From contig NZ_VIKU02000002.1 of assembly GCF_009371985.2 (NCBI RefSeq), positions 662,444-726,443 on the forward strand: a stretch of 64,000 nucleotides of DNA, read 5' to 3'. The notes under the pieces were generated by a model. The model was not told where the DNA came from, searched no databases, and saw only the letters and a list, made by a program, of their open reading frames with translations. Shown piece by piece: positions 16,802 through 27,808 of this stretch. How positions within the stretch are numbered: the first letter of the stretch is position 1; every line of letters begins with the position of its first letter. This stretch comes from Pelagihabitans pacificus. Its GTDB lineage: Bacteria > Bacteroidota > Bacteroidia > Flavobacteriales > Flavobacteriaceae. A program made the position numbers and the translations under genes.

Positions 16802-18850
16802 TTATTCAGGATACTCAACCCTTAGATGGTAAATATTGGTTAATTTTTGCTTGAAGATTTTTTTAATGCTTTCGATTTCCTTGAAAGTGATATCCGCATT
16901 TAAAAATTGATCTGCGTTCATTTGTCCGGCAACAATTTTGTCCACAAATTCATCAATAATCAAAAAAGTAGGGTTCTTTAAACTCTTGGAGGCGGCTTCT
17001 ACCGAGTCGGCCATCATTAGGATGGCAGTTTCCTTCGAAAAGGGAATCGGGCCCGGATATCTAAAGTCTTCCTCATTGACCCCCTCCCCACTCTCTTGCT
17101 GCTTTTTATAGAAATAATATACCATGGAAGTTCCGTGATGGCTTCTAATAAAATCGATTACCCGGTCCGGGATATTGTTTTTTCGGGCAATCTCGATACC
17201 TTCTATTACATGGTCGATAATAATTTTAGCACTATCCGTAGGCGGTAACTCGTCATGCGGATTTACATTGGTAATCTGATTTTCAGTGAAGTAAGTGGGT
17301 CGATTCATTTTACCGATATCGTGGTACAAGGCCCCTACCCTCACCAACATAGCATTGGCACCGACCTCGTTTGCGGCCGCTTCCGCAATATTGGCCACTT
17401 GCAATGAGTGATGAAACGTTCCCGGAGCTTTATTGGCCAATTCTTTCAGTAATCTTGAGTTGGTATCGGAAAGTTCCAACAAAGAAACGTCCGACACCAG
17501 TCCGAACAGCTTCTCATAGGCATAAATCAATGGCTGTGCAAACAAGGTAATCATACCGTTCAAAAGAAAAAGCCCCAGGGTCGCCAGGACGATGTTATCC
17601 AAATTTCCTTCATGGATGATATGAAATGCCAAATAACCGATAATATAGATCAACGTAATCTGGCCTACCGAAATAAAAAGGTTGGCCCTTTTGTAAAGTT
17701 CGGTTACGGCCAAGATGGTTACGATACCGGCGATAATCTGTAAAAAGATGTACTCGAAGCTATTGGGCACCACAAAGCCCAAGATCAACACAGTGAGTAC
17801 ATGCACAAAGAGTCCCAACCGAGCGTCAAAAAAGGTTTTGAGAATTAACGGCAGAATACAGAGAGGGACCACAAAAATATAAGCTTCGTTATACTTTACG
17901 ACCAGGGTGGTAATAAACACCATCAAAAGAATATTGAAAAAAATGAAAGTGACCTTTACGTTATTCGAATAGATCGCCGGGCGATACTTTTTGATGAAAA
18001 GAAATAACATCATCAATACCAAGGCCACCAATATTGTATAACCAAAAAGTATGAAATAGTAGTTGTTTGCGGTCCAAAGTTCCGACTCGTATTCCTGCTT
18101 CAGCGAATCCAAAATCTTCAGGTTCTCTGCTTCGACAACCTCCCCTTTGGCAATGATAAGTTTTCCTTCATCGACCGTGCCCCGGGTACTTGAAAGTTTT
18201 GAGAGTGCTTCCGTCAGTGCCCGATCTGTGAGACTCTTATCCAAATCGACGTTTGCCTTTATCAGGTCTCGGAAAAGCCTTCGGAAAGCCGTTGAAAAAC
18301 TCCTCAGCCCTTTTTCCCGCAAAAACAAATCGATCTCATTGCCAATACCATTGATTTCATGTAGTTGATCAACGTCGATACGGTCGGCTTCGTTTTTTTT
18401 GACCAGGTATAGGGTCTCCGCTCCGTTTTTACGAACCGTTTCCTGTAAAACGCCGAATTCGTAAAAACCATCTAACAGCTCCTTACCAGCTGCATACAAT
18501 GTTTTTATCTGTGTCGTATTGAATTGGTCCTTCCCAAAAACAGTAGGAAATTTGGATTCGTAATCCTGGTAGACTTGTCGTACGATACCTTCATCGTAAC
18601 GATAGTAATCCAATTGGCGCGAACGTAATTCCCTTTTCTCCTTTTCTATTTCCTCGTTGGTTTTTTTAATGGAAAAATCAAATGGGGCATACAGATTGTC
18701 GTGCTGCCAAGGCTTTCCCTTTTGAAACTCATACTTGAACTGGCCACCTTTAGGAAAGAAAAAAACGATACAGCAAACGGTAGCTATATAAAGCAAATAC
18801 TTATAAATAAGGGATTGGCTTTTAAAAAGAGTATCGAAGAGTTTTCGCAT
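16802..18850 (-). CDS. 7TM-HD family phosphohydrolase (PgpH-like)
   Basis: A 682-aa membrane protein with an N-terminal transmembrane helix (about 15-35), a periplasmic 7TMR-HDED domain (about 40-265) and seven membrane helices (about 270-465). A cytoplasmic HD domain follows with HHSLQVANIAEAAA (about 475) and ALYHDIGKMNRPTYF (about 505-520), plus later HGT and D residues of the HD metal site. In Firmicutes PgpH this architecture hydrolyses cyclic di-AMP, controlling osmolyte and wall homeostasis; the same role here is inference by architecture. Its start is divergent from the thiolase gene. Confidence 0.87.
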   Translation of the reverse strand: MRKLFDTLFKSQSLIYKYLLYIATVCCIVFFFPKGGQFKYEFQKGKPWQHDNLYAPFDFSIKKTNEEIEKEKRELRSRQLDYYRYDEGIVRQVYQDYESKFPTVFGKDQFNTTQIKTLYAAGKELLDGFYEFGVLQETVRKNGAETLYLVKKNEADRIDVDQLHEINGIGNEIDLFLREKGLRSFSTAFRRLFRDLIKANVDLDKSLTDRALTEALSKLSSTRGTVDEGKLIIAKGEVVEAENLKILDSLKQEYESELWTANNYYFILFGYTILVALVLMMLFLFIKKYRPAIYSNNVKVTFIFFNILLMVFITTLVVKYNEAYIFVVPLCILPLILKTFFDARLGLFVHVLTVLILGFVVPNSFEYIFLQIIAGIVTILAVTELYKRANLFISVGQITLIYIIGYLAFHIIHEGNLDNIVLATLGLFLLNGMITLFAQPLIYAYEKLFGLVSDVSLLELSDTNSRLLKELANKAPGTFHHSLQVANIAEAAANEVGANAMLVRVGALYHDIGKMNRPTYFTENQITNVNPHDELPPTDSAKIIIDHVIEGIEIARKNNIPDRVIDFIRSHHGTSMVYYFYKKQQESGEGVNEEDFRYPGPIPFSKETAILMMADSVEAASKSLKNPTFLIIDEFVDKIVAGQMNADQFLNADITFKEIESIKKIFKQKLTNIYHLRVEYPE

Positions 18851-18966
18851 GGAGCAACTATCTATACCAAAAATAGAAAAATATAATAGGATATCTTCTT
18901 ATTGATAGTGCTACCGAACCGATTGTTCTTTATTTTATTAATTTCGCAACATCAAAACATTCTTAG

Positions 18967-20142
18967 ATGAAAGAGGTAGTAATTGTATCGGCAGCAAGAA
19001 CCCCCATAGGAAGTTTTATGGGAGCGCTTTCAACAGTCGCCGCACCGAAATTGGGTGCTGCTGCAATAATGGGAGCCTTGGAGAAAATAAGTCTGGATCC
19101 TAATTTGGTAGAGGAAGTCTTGATGGGCCATGTCGTACAGGCGGGTACGGGCCAGGCACCTGCCAGACAAGCTGCTATTTTTGCCGGAATTCCCAATACG
19201 GTACCCTGTACGACTGTTAACAAGGTTTGTGCCTCGGGAATGAAAGCCGTGATGCTGGCCGCCCAGACAATTGCCCTGGGAGATGCCGATATCGTGGTCG
19301 CGGGAGGAATGGAAAACATGAGCCTTATTCCGCATTACGTGCAAATGAGAACCGGACAAAAGTTCGGTCCGGCCTCGATGATCGACGGAATGCAAAAAGA
19401 CGGGCTCGTAGATGTGTACGACCAGCAGGCTATGGGAGTCTGTGCCGATGCCTGTGCCACGGAGCATAACTTTAGTCGTACAGACCAGGACGCTTTTGCC
19501 ATACAGTCATACCAGCGGTCTGCCAATGCCTGGAATAACGGTAAGTTTTCCGATGAAGTGGTACCCGTCTCGGTACCGCAGAGACGGGGCGAACCAATTA
19601 TAGTCTCCCAAGACGAGGAATATAAAAATGTAATACTCGAAAAAATACCGAAGTTAAGGGCCGCCTTTTCCAAAGATGGTACCGTAACAGCGGCCAATGC
19701 CTCAACCATCAATGACGGTGCAGCTGCCTTGGTCTTATTGAGTGCGGAAAAAGCGAAAGAACTAAGTCTGACACCAATGGCCACTATTCGAAGTTATGCG
19801 GATGCGGCCCAAGAACCCAAATGGTTTACAACGGCTCCTGCCAAGGCATTGCCAAAAGCATTGGATAAAGCAGGCATTTCCATCGACCAGGTGGATTACT
19901 TTGAATTCAACGAGGCTTTCGCGGTGGTGGGGCTTGCCAATATGAAATTACTCGGGCTAACCGATGAAAAGGTAAACGTGAACGGGGGGGCGGTTTCCCT
20001 TGGACATCCTTTAGGGTGTTCGGGAGCGCGAATCCTTGTCACCCTTCTCAATGTATTGGAGCAAAACGATGCGAAGATCGGCGCTGCCGCCATTTGCAAT
20101 GGTGGTGGAGGTGCTTCCGCATTAATTGTGGAGCGAAATTAA
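18967..20142 (+). CDS. atoB: Acetyl-CoA C-acetyltransferase (thiolase)
   Basis: A 391-aa cytosolic thiolase, full family length. It has the acyl-enzyme cysteine Cys88 in VNKVCASGMKA, His347 in GHPLGCSGAR and the second catalytic cysteine Cys377 in CNGGGGAS. It condenses two acetyl-CoA to acetoacetyl-CoA or runs the reverse thiolysis. No beta-oxidation partners are adjacent, and the next gene (22 nt later) encodes a cell-wall-type protein. Acetyl-CoA acetyltransferase is more likely than a long-chain thiolase from the sequence ends, but chain-length preference is not certain. Confidence 0.9.
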   Translation: MKEVVIVSAARTPIGSFMGALSTVAAPKLGAAAIMGALEKISLDPNLVEEVLMGHVVQAGTGQAPARQAAIFAGIPNTVPCTTVNKVCASGMKAVMLAAQTIALGDADIVVAGGMENMSLIPHYVQMRTGQKFGPASMIDGMQKDGLVDVYDQQAMGVCADACATEHNFSRTDQDAFAIQSYQRSANAWNNGKFSDEVVPVSVPQRRGEPIIVSQDEEYKNVILEKIPKLRAAFSKDGTVTAANASTINDGAAALVLLSAEKAKELSLTPMATIRSYADAAQEPKWFTTAPAKALPKALDKAGISIDQVDYFEFNEAFAVVGLANMKLLGLTDEKVNVNGGAVSLGHPLGCSGARILVTLLNVLEQNDAKIGAAAICNGGGGASALIVERN

Positions 20143-20164
20143 CCTCTTCCTGTAAAGCAACTTT

Positions 20165-20914
20165 ATGCAATACGGCATTTGTTCCCTGAGTCTCGTTCCG
20201 GTTCGTATGGCGGCCGACGAAATATCCGAGATGGTCACCCAACTGTTATATGGGGAGCATTTCAAAGTGTTGGAAAGCCGGAAATACTTCAGCAAAATTC
20301 GGGTTGCCTACGACGGTTGTGAGGGCTGGGTGAACAACAACCAGATAATCCGTATAGAGGAAGCGGTATTTGAGCGGTTGCAGACTGCCACGCCTGCCTT
20401 TGCTTCCGACCTGGTCTCCTACCTTGAAACCGATAAAAAAAGGCTCATCCCAGTGTTATTGGGGTCCTCCGTTGCCTCCCGTGACTTGTGGCATCATCAT
20501 TTTGATGGTAAGGTCACCGAAGGCATCCAAGACAAAGCCCACCTTGTCGAAACATCTCTTTACTTTTTGGGTGCTCCCCAGCTTAGGGGCGGCAAATCAC
20601 CTTTTGGCATCGATAGTGCGGGATTGACGCAAATGGTCTATAAAATAAATGGCCATCGATTGTTGCGTACAGCGCAACAGCAATCGGGCCAAGGGGATGC
20701 ACTGAGCTTTATCGAAGAGAGCGAACCTGGTGATTTGGCCTTTTTTGACAATCGGGACGGGGAAATCGACCATGTAGGGATTATAATGAAAGATAATCAC
20801 ATCATACACGTTCATGGCAAGGTTCGCATTGATCGCCTAGATCATACCGGTATTTTCAATGGGGAGTTGGGAAACTATACCCACCAACTGAGGGTCATCA
20901 AAAAACTAATATAG
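20165..20914 (+). CDS. SH3/NlpC-P60 domain protein with the catalytic cysteine replaced
   Basis: A 249-aa protein without an obvious signal peptide. It has an N-terminal SH3-like region (about 1-60, with GEHFKVLESRKYFSKIRVAYDG-type strands) and a C-terminal NlpC/P60 fold (about 125-249). Family members cut peptidoglycan stem peptides using Cys-His-His. The nucleophile motif, normally D-C-S-G, reads D-S-A-G here (Ser151, codon 20615-20617), while His203 in DHVGI and the later HVHG histidine remain. One base change each would convert TGT-TCG to the observed AGT-GCG. The protein may be an inactive wall-binding relative or a serine variant. It lies 22 nt after the thiolase and ends at a strong terminator. 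Confidence 0.8.
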   Translation: MQYGICSLSLVPVRMAADEISEMVTQLLYGEHFKVLESRKYFSKIRVAYDGCEGWVNNNQIIRIEEAVFERLQTATPAFASDLVSYLETDKKRLIPVLLGSSVASRDLWHHHFDGKVTEGIQDKAHLVETSLYFLGAPQLRGGKSPFGIDSAGLTQMVYKINGHRLLRTAQQQSGQGDALSFIEESEPGDLAFFDNRDGEIDHVGIIMKDNHIIHVHGKVRIDRLDHTGIFNGELGNYTHQLRVIKKLI

Positions 20915-20952
20915 AAAAAGCCCCGTAGGCGGAACCGCCTGCGGGGCTTTTT
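20915..20952. terminator. Bidirectional rho-independent terminator
   Basis: A long GC-rich hairpin with a two-base loop (about 20933-20934), flanked by A5 and T5, sits in the 56-nt gap between convergent genes. It can serve both strands. Confidence 0.9.
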
Positions 20953-20970
20953 GTTAGGGAGAAAAAAACC

Positions 20971-22233
20971 TTATTCCCCCAATAGCTTTTTAAGGCGCAT
21001 AAAATTCTCGTTGTCACCCATCGCCCCATAGATATTCTTCAATTGGGTAAGTATACTTTTGTTGTCCGGACTATCTTTCAAAGCTGCCTCCAGTACATCG
21101 GCTCCCTTTTTGAAAAGATCGTCTTTCTGTTGCTTAAGCTCATCATATCGAGCGATATCGGCTCTTGAGTTCCCCAACGAATTCATTTCGTCGATCAAAC
21201 CATTGCCCTCGTTTACGTACGTCGTAGAGAGGTTTAATTGGGCGTTCGTATAATCAGGGTCGATTTCCAACGCTTTTAGGTACGATGCCCTGGCCTCTTC
21301 CAAATTACCCTGTTCCATTGAAATCACACCAATATTGTAATGTAAATCCGCATTATCCGGAGCCATGGCAGCTGCCTCCGACATCAATTCCTTAAACTTT
21401 TCCTTATCGCCTATTGTATAGTAAAGATTGGCCTCGCTAAGCACCAAGTTTACATCATCAGGATTGCTGGCCCGTGCATTTTTAAAGGCCTCTTTTGCTT
21501 TTTCGTTATCCCCCGTTTGGGTATAAATCAGTGCAATGTTCTTGACGATCTCCGATTTCTTGGAAGGTACTTTTTCATCTATTGGATCTGTATAGGTGCC
21601 CGATTTCACCATCAAATCTCTCTGGAGCTTGTCCATTTCCTCAACTTGCCCCGTAGCTGTATTGGTAGCTTTGTACATGACACCACTACCGTCGTATCCT
21701 ATTTCGTATAACTCATTGTAAAACTTCAAGGACTGGTCATAATCGCCTCCTTGAACAGCACTATTGGCTGCATAATAAAGGTAAGACGTGTCCTGAGGAC
21801 TTAACTTGTAGCTCATATACAATTTATCGGCCGCCTCTTTGAACTTCTTATTGGCATTGTCCTCCACCGCCGAGTTGACCAAATCGGCAGTTATGGCCTG
21901 CATCCTTTGGGCAGTTTCATCGGAATACTTCTTCTTTCCACTTTCACCTTCGATATCCAAGACCTTTTGAAACGAGGACGCGGCTTCCTCAAAAGCAGTA
22001 TCATCCCCTTTCTTTGCCAAATCGGCATAGACCTGCCCCCTGACATAATGATATTGTGCCTGTACTTTTGCATCGGCGCCCGAAATCATACCGGCCGCAC
22101 CTTCAAGAGCGGTTTTGGCCGCCATTGCGTCACCGCCCTTTAATGCTTTTTCCGCTGCTTTTATCTCGTTTTTTTGAGCAAGAGCGACCATACTGAAGCA
22201 CATGGTCGCAAGTATTAAAATCTTAGTTTTCAT
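20971..22233 (-). CDS. Tetratricopeptide repeat protein, exported
   Basis: A 420-aa protein with a cleavable signal peptide (MKTKILILATMCFSMVALAQ). It is built from helical repeats: at least six TPR-like units can be followed, clearest at residues 235-345 (KNIALIYTQTGDNEKAKEAF, DLHYNIGVISMEQGNLEEA, NAQLNLSTTYVNEGNGL). TPR arrays are protein-interaction scaffolds; a periplasmic role is likely but the partner is unknown. It lies 32 nt downstream of gyrA on the same strand and could be co-transcribed. Confidence 0.85.
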   Translation of the reverse strand: MKTKILILATMCFSMVALAQKNEIKAAEKALKGGDAMAAKTALEGAAGMISGADAKVQAQYHYVRGQVYADLAKKGDDTAFEEAASSFQKVLDIEGESGKKKYSDETAQRMQAITADLVNSAVEDNANKKFKEAADKLYMSYKLSPQDTSYLYYAANSAVQGGDYDQSLKFYNELYEIGYDGSGVMYKATNTATGQVEEMDKLQRDLMVKSGTYTDPIDEKVPSKKSEIVKNIALIYTQTGDNEKAKEAFKNARASNPDDVNLVLSEANLYYTIGDKEKFKELMSEAAAMAPDNADLHYNIGVISMEQGNLEEARASYLKALEIDPDYTNAQLNLSTTYVNEGNGLIDEMNSLGNSRADIARYDELKQQKDDLFKKGADVLEAALKDSPDNKSILTQLKNIYGAMGDNENFMRLKKLLGE

Positions 22234-22265
22234 TTCTCTGTCAATTAAATATTAGTGTTAATAGA

Positions 22266-24800
22266 TTATTTTTTTGTTTCATCCGTACCCTCATTATCAA
22301 GAGCCGTGCCATCTTCGGTATTCACCTCTATATCATTGATATCGACCTCTTCCAATGTATCTTCATCTTTCATAACCTTGGCCACGGCGGCAATACTATC
22401 ATCGCCTTTGATGTTGATAAGTTTCACTCCCTGGGTAGCGCGGCCCATCACCCTCAAATCCTCGACACTCATTCGAATAGCGATTCCCGATTTGTTGATA
22501 ATCATCAGATCGTCCGAGTCAGAGACGTTTTTAATGGCTACGAGTTTCCCGGTTTTATCGGTGACCGAAATAGTTTTTACACCCTTTCCGCCCCTGTTGG
22601 TTATTCGATAATCTTCAATACTGGAACGTTTGCCATAACCATTTTCCGAAACCACCAGGATATCATCCTCGAAGTTATGGACCGAAACCATGCCTACCAC
22701 CTCATCGTTGTCATCGGCAAGGGTAATTCCTCTAACTCCTGAAGCATTTCGTCCCATGGGGCGTGTCTTGCTCTCCTCAAAACGGATGGCTTTTCCCGAT
22801 TTCAATCCCAGGAATATCTGACTGGTACCCGTTGTCAACTTAGCTTCCAATAGTTCATCCCCTTCACGGATTCCGATTGCATTGATACCGTTCTGACGGG
22901 GTCGGGAATATTGCTCCAATGACGTCTTTTTAACCACACCCTTTTTGGTAGCCATGATCACATAGTGACTATTCACATATTCCTCATCTTTCAAATCCTG
23001 GGTACAGATAAAGGCCTTGACCATATCATCTTGTTCAATGTTGATCAAGTTTTGAATAGCCCTTCCTTTTGAGGTTCTACTTCCCTCCGGAATTTCATAG
23101 ACCCGCATCCAGAAACATTTTCCTTTTTGGGTAAAGAACAACATATACTGGTGGTTGGTTCCCACAAAAAGGTGTTCCAGAAAATCTTCGTTCCTGGTTG
23201 AAGAGGCTTTCTGTCCTACCCCTCCCCGATGCTGTGTTTTATATTCGGTAAGCGGGGTTCGTTTGATGTAGCCTGCGTGTGAAATGGTGATGACCACCTG
23301 CTCGTCCGGAATCATATCCTCTATGCTAAGATCTCCACCGGCAAAATTGATTTCGGATCGTCGTTCGTCTCCATATTTCTCTTTCACCTCGAGCAACTCG
23401 TCCTTGATGATTTCCATTCTTCGCTCTTTCTTGGCCAAGATATCTTTCAAGTCGGCAATGGTCTTTATAATTTCCTCGTATTCGGAACGGAGTTTGTCCT
23501 GTTCAAGACCGGTCAACTGCCGCAAGCGCATTTCTACGATGGCCTTTGCCTGTATCTCGGAAAGCTTAAAACGTTCTATAAGATTCTCCCTAGCCTCGTC
23601 GGCATTGGAGGAAGCCCGAATGATCGCAATCACCTCGTCGATATTATCAGAGGCTATAATGAGGCCCTCCAAAATATGGGCACGGTCTTCGGCCTTTTTC
23701 AATTCGAATTTGGTACGGCGCACCACTACCTCGTGACGATGCTCCACAAAATAATGGATCATCTCCTTGACGTTGAGCAATCGTGGTCTACCGTTGACCA
23801 AGGCGATATTGTTGACACTGAACGAGGACTGAAGTGCGGTATACTTGTAGAGGGTATTCAGCACGATGTTCGGAATGGCGTCACGCTTTAAGATGTAAAC
23901 GATACGCATCCCCTTTCTGTCCGACTCGTCCCGGATACTGGAAATACCGTCTATTTTTTTATCATTGATCAGGTCGGCCGTTTTTTTGATCATATCCGCC
24001 TTGTTTACCTGAAAAGGAATTTCGGTGACTATGATACACTCCCGGCCCTGGACTTCTTCAAAGGAGGCCTTTGCACGCATTACCACACGGCCTCGACCTG
24101 TATGAAAAGCTTCCCTTACCCCGTCATATCCGTAAATGATACCTCCCGTGGGGAAATCGGGTGCCTTTATGTGTGTAATGATCTCATCGATCTCAATGTC
24201 ATTATTATCGATATACGCTACTACACCATCAACCACTTCTGAAAGATTATGGGGTGGCATGTTGGTAGCCATCCCTACCGCGATACCGGAAGCACCGTTC
24301 ACCAAGAGGTTAGGTACTCGTGTCGGCAATACGGTAGGTTCTTCAAGCGAATCGTCGAAATTCAACTGATGGTCCACCGTATCCTTATCGATATCGGCCA
24401 ACATGTCATCCGCTATCTTGCGCATTCGTGCCTCGGTATAACGCATGGCGGCCGGACTATCGCCATCAATCGAACCAAAGTTTCCCTGACCATCGATGAG
24501 CATGTAGCGAAGACTCCATTCCTGGGCCATCCGTACCATCGTATCATAAACGGAAGTGTCTCCGTGTGGATGATATTTACCCAATACTTCCCCGACGATA
24601 CGTGCTGATTTCTTGTGCGCGCTGTTGGATCGAACCCCAAGCTCGTGCATACCATATAATACCCTCCTGTGTACCGGCTTCAAACCATCCCTGACATCGG
24701 GAAGGGCACGTGACACAATGACCGACATTGAATAATCAATGTAGGCAGATTTCATTTCATCTTCAATATTTATAGGAATCAGTTTTTCTCCTTCAGCCAT
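22266..24800 (-). CDS. gyrA: DNA gyrase subunit A
   Basis: 844 aa, normal length. The subunit breaks and rejoins DNA in the A2B2 gyrase that introduces negative supercoils. The catalytic tyrosine is Tyr121 in RYTEARM. The quinolone region reads [13 protein letters not shown], with Thr82 at the E. coli Ser83 position and Asp86 at the Asp87 position; Thr is ordinary in flavobacteria and is not a resistance change in itself. Six C-terminal beta-pinwheel repeats follow from about residue 500, including a GyrA-box-like QRRGGVGQ variant ([11 protein letters not shown], about 525). The acidic tail ends DETKK. It is divergent from clpC across about 260 nt. Confidence 0.97.
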   Translation of the reverse strand: MAEGEKLIPINIEDEMKSAYIDYSMSVIVSRALPDVRDGLKPVHRRVLYGMHELGVRSNSAHKKSARIVGEVLGKYHPHGDTSVYDTMVRMAQEWSLRYMLIDGQGNFGSIDGDSPAAMRYTEARMRKIADDMLADIDKDTVDHQLNFDDSLEEPTVLPTRVPNLLVNGASGIAVGMATNMPPHNLSEVVDGVVAYIDNNDIEIDEIITHIKAPDFPTGGIIYGYDGVREAFHTGRGRVVMRAKASFEEVQGRECIIVTEIPFQVNKADMIKKTADLINDKKIDGISSIRDESDRKGMRIVYILKRDAIPNIVLNTLYKYTALQSSFSVNNIALVNGRPRLLNVKEMIHYFVEHRHEVVVRRTKFELKKAEDRAHILEGLIIASDNIDEVIAIIRASSNADEARENLIERFKLSEIQAKAIVEMRLRQLTGLEQDKLRSEYEEIIKTIADLKDILAKKERRMEIIKDELLEVKEKYGDERRSEINFAGGDLSIEDMIPDEQVVITISHAGYIKRTPLTEYKTQHRGGVGQKASSTRNEDFLEHLFVGTNHQYMLFFTQKGKCFWMRVYEIPEGSRTSKGRAIQNLINIEQDDMVKAFICTQDLKDEEYVNSHYVIMATKKGVVKKTSLEQYSRPRQNGINAIGIREGDELLEAKLTTGTSQIFLGLKSGKAIRFEESKTRPMGRNASGVRGITLADDNDEVVGMVSVHNFEDDILVVSENGYGKRSSIEDYRITNRGGKGVKTISVTDKTGKLVAIKNVSDSDDLMIINKSGIAIRMSVEDLRVMGRATQGVKLINIKGDDSIAAVAKVMKDEDTLEEVDINDIEVNTEDGTALDNEGTDETKK

Positions 24801-25059
24801 TTGAAAATCTTATGTATTTATTATCGTTAAAAAAGCATGCCAATATAAGCAAAATCATGCCTTTCCATGCAATTCTCCATGGTTTTATTCAATAATTTAT
24901 CAACACATTTCAACACCCTTTTCGTTGATACTCTGAATGTTAAATATTTTACAAACAGGTGCTTTTTTCGTGATTTCGTACTAGTTTGTCGATTATAGGT
25001 ATAGTATTTGCCCTAGATTGAAGTAGTTTTACTAATTTTATACATGTTAAGGATAGTTT

Positions 25060-27609
25060 ATGGACGATAATTTTTCACCAAGGGTAAAAGACGTAATTGC
25101 TTACAGTAAGGAAGAGGCCCTTCGATTGGGCCACGACTTCATCGGGACCGAGCACTTGATGTTAGGTCTTTTACGCGATGGAAACGGTAAGGCAATCAGC
25201 ATCTTGGATGCCATGGATGTAGACTTGGACCACCTGAGAAGAAAGGTGGAGATCTTGAGTCCCTCGAATCCAAGCCCCAGCAATGTGCAAAAGGATAAAA
25301 AAAATCTGCATTTGACCCGCCAAGCGGAACGCGCTTTAAAAACTACTTTTTTAGAGGCCAAACTTTTTCAGAGTTCTTCGATCAACACGGCACATCTGTT
25401 ATTGTGCATCCTACGCAACGAAAATGATCCAACCACCAAACTGCTCCACAAACTAAAAGTGGACTATGATGGGGTAAAGGAACAGTTTAAATTTATGATT
25501 ACCAGTGATGACGAAATCGTCGATGCGCCCACCTCGGAATCCTTCCCGAACGAGCCTGAGGATAGTGGCGATGGTAAGGAAGGAGGATTCGGTTCTTCCA
25601 GTACCCAAAAAGGAAGCAAAAAATCAAAGACCCCCGTGCTTGACAATTTTGGACGGGACCTCACCCGATTGGCCGAGGAAAATAGATTGGACCCTGTTGT
25701 AGGTAGGGAAAAGGAAATTGAGCGGGTTTCTCAAATCTTAAGTCGTAGAAAAAAGAATAATCCTCTATTGATAGGGGAGCCCGGAGTGGGTAAAAGTGCG
25801 ATTGCCGAAGGACTTGCCCTGAGGATAATCAATAAAAAAGTGTCGAGAATCCTTTACAACAAAAGGGTCGTCACCTTGGACTTGGCATCTTTGGTCGCCG
25901 GCACCAAATATCGTGGCCAATTTGAGGAGCGCATGAAAGCGGTCATGAACGAATTGGAAAAGAATGACGATGTTATCCTGTTCATCGATGAGATCCATAC
26001 GATCGTAGGCGCGGGTGGCGCAACGGGTAGCTTGGACGCCTCCAATATGTTCAAGCCGGCCCTGGCACGAGGCGAGATACAGTGTATCGGGGCAACCACC
26101 TTGGACGAATATCGGCAGTACATAGAAAAAGATGGTGCGCTGGAACGACGCTTTCAAAAGGTAATCGTAGAACCTACCACTGTCAAGGAGACGATAGAGA
26201 TACTGGAAAATATCAAGGGAAAATATGAAGATCACCACAACGTAAGCTACACCGATGAGGCAATCATCGCCTGTGTTAAGTTGACCAATAGATACATGAC
26301 CGATCGATTCCTTCCGGACAAGGCCATAGATGCCCTGGACGAAGCAGGTTCCAGGGTGCATATCGTAAATATGGATGTGCCAAAACAGATTTTAGAGCTC
26401 GAAAAGCAGCTGGAGGATGTGCGCGAACTAAAAAACAGCGTGGTCAAAAAACAAAAATATGAAGAGGCTGCCAAGCTGAGAGATGATGAAAAAAGGTTGG
26501 AAAAGGAGTTGGCCGTTGCCCAGGAAAAATGGGAAGAGGATAGCAAACTGCATAAAGAAATCGTGACCGAAGACAACGTGGCCGACGTGGTCTCGATGAT
26601 GAGCGGTATTCCCGTAAATAGGATTGCGCAAACCGAAAGCAACAAGTTAGCTGAACTGCCCGAGTTGATTAAAGGAAATGTCATCGGTCAAGACGAGGCC
26701 GTGGCGAAAGTGGCGAAAGCTATACAACGAAACCGGGCCGGACTCAAAGATCCCAATAAGCCTATTGGGTCGTTCATCTTTTTAGGGCAGACAGGGGTGG
26801 GAAAAACACAGCTGGCCAAAGTACTGGCCAAAGAATTGTTCGATTCCGAAGATGCATTGATTCGAATCGATATGAGCGAATACATGGAAAAATTCGCTAT
26901 TTCAAGACTCGTCGGGGCACCTCCGGGGTACGTGGGTTACGAAGAAGGCGGACAACTAACCGAAAAGGTGCGTCGTAAGCCTTATTCCGTCATTTTGTTG
27001 GACGAAGTTGAGAAAGCGCATCCCGATGTCTTTAATATGCTCTTACAGGTATTGGATGACGGTTATCTGACCGATAGCTTGGGTCGTAAAATCGATTTCA
27101 GGAATACGATTATCATTATGACCTCGAACATAGGCGCCCGTCAGATAAAGGATTTCGGACAAGGGGTCGGTTTTGGTACCGCAGCAAAACTTTCGCAGGC
27201 AGATGCCAACCAGAAAAGTGTCATTGAAAATGCGCTTAAAAAAGCGTTTGCACCGGAATTTTTGAATCGCATCGACGATGTGGTCGTGTTCAACTCTCTG
27301 GAAAGGGAAGATATACACAAGATTATCGATATAGAATTGGCCAAATTATTTGACCGAATCAAGGATATTGGCTATCACCTTAATCTGACCGAAAAAGCCA
27401 AGGACTACATTGCAGAAAAAGGCTTTGACAAACAGTATGGGGCAAGACCCTTGAAAAGGGCCATCCAGAAATATATAGAAGATGCACTTGCCGAGGAAAT
27501 CGTGAACAGCAAACTGGAGGAAGGCGATAGTATTTTTATGGATTTGGACGAAAAGAAAGATGAGCTGACAATCAAGATAAAGAAAGCGGCCAAGTCTCCA
27601 AAAGCCTGA
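25060..27609 (+). CDS. clpC: ATP-dependent Clp protease ATP-binding subunit ClpC
   Basis: An 849-aa Hsp100 unfoldase. Domains in order: two Clp_N repeats (1-150), an acidic Ser/Gly linker (about 155-190), AAA module 1 with Walker [10 protein letters not shown] (about 240), a UVR-type motif region (about 450-500, [16 protein letters not shown]), and AAA module 2 with Walker [10 protein letters not shown] (about 580). Walker [15 protein letters not shown] and the C-terminal D2-small domain follow. With ClpP it degrades unfolded or tagged proteins in the cytosol. The UVR motif separates ClpC from ClpA/ClpB. It is divergent from gyrA and followed by a strong terminator. Confidence 0.96.
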   Translation: MDDNFSPRVKDVIAYSKEEALRLGHDFIGTEHLMLGLLRDGNGKAISILDAMDVDLDHLRRKVEILSPSNPSPSNVQKDKKNLHLTRQAERALKTTFLEAKLFQSSSINTAHLLLCILRNENDPTTKLLHKLKVDYDGVKEQFKFMITSDDEIVDAPTSESFPNEPEDSGDGKEGGFGSSSTQKGSKKSKTPVLDNFGRDLTRLAEENRLDPVVGREKEIERVSQILSRRKKNNPLLIGEPGVGKSAIAEGLALRIINKKVSRILYNKRVVTLDLASLVAGTKYRGQFEERMKAVMNELEKNDDVILFIDEIHTIVGAGGATGSLDASNMFKPALARGEIQCIGATTLDEYRQYIEKDGALERRFQKVIVEPTTVKETIEILENIKGKYEDHHNVSYTDEAIIACVKLTNRYMTDRFLPDKAIDALDEAGSRVHIVNMDVPKQILELEKQLEDVRELKNSVVKKQKYEEAAKLRDDEKRLEKELAVAQEKWEEDSKLHKEIVTEDNVADVVSMMSGIPVNRIAQTESNKLAELPELIKGNVIGQDEAVAKVAKAIQRNRAGLKDPNKPIGSFIFLGQTGVGKTQLAKVLAKELFDSEDALIRIDMSEYMEKFAISRLVGAPPGYVGYEEGGQLTEKVRRKPYSVILLDEVEKAHPDVFNMLLQVLDDGYLTDSLGRKIDFRNTIIIMTSNIGARQIKDFGQGVGFGTAAKLSQADANQKSVIENALKKAFAPEFLNRIDDVVVFNSLEREDIHKIIDIELAKLFDRIKDIGYHLNLTEKAKDYIAEKGFDKQYGARPLKRAIQKYIEDALAEEIVNSKLEEGDSIFMDLDEKKDELTIKIKKAAKSPKA

Positions 27610-27632
27610 TATTTAGTAAGAAAAACACACCA

Positions 27633-27661
27633 AAGGGGCCTCACGATTCGGCCCCTTTTTT
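27633..27661 (+). terminator. Rho-independent terminator of clpC
   Basis: GC-rich arms (27633-27640 and 27650-27657) with a nine-base loop are followed by a T run, 24 nt after the clpC stop. Confidence 0.9.
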
Positions 27662-27750
27662 TATTGGGGACTTTTGGCAGGTAGGAATAAAAAGACAACC
27701 CCACCTAACAGATAGCAGTATAAACGATATTTAAGCCTTTAATCTATTTT

Positions 27751-27783
27751 TTTGTTAAAGTTGTGGGCATACGGGTACTTTCG
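27751..27783 (+). promoter_or_regulatory. Promoter of the small unknown gene at 27809
   Basis: TTTG (27751-27754), 21 nt, then TACTTTCG (27776-27783), one mismatch from TAnnTTTG. The predicted RNA start is about 20 nt before the ATG. Confidence 0.5.
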
Positions 27784-27808
27784 TTCGAGACACTATAATA
27801 TACACAGA

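Noticed and set aside
24551..24563. Thr at the gyrase quinolone position (E. coli Ser83) as a resistance mutation
   Set aside because: Thr82 in GDTSVYD is the normal residue in flavobacterial GyrA and Asp86 is retained, so nothing points to acquired resistance.
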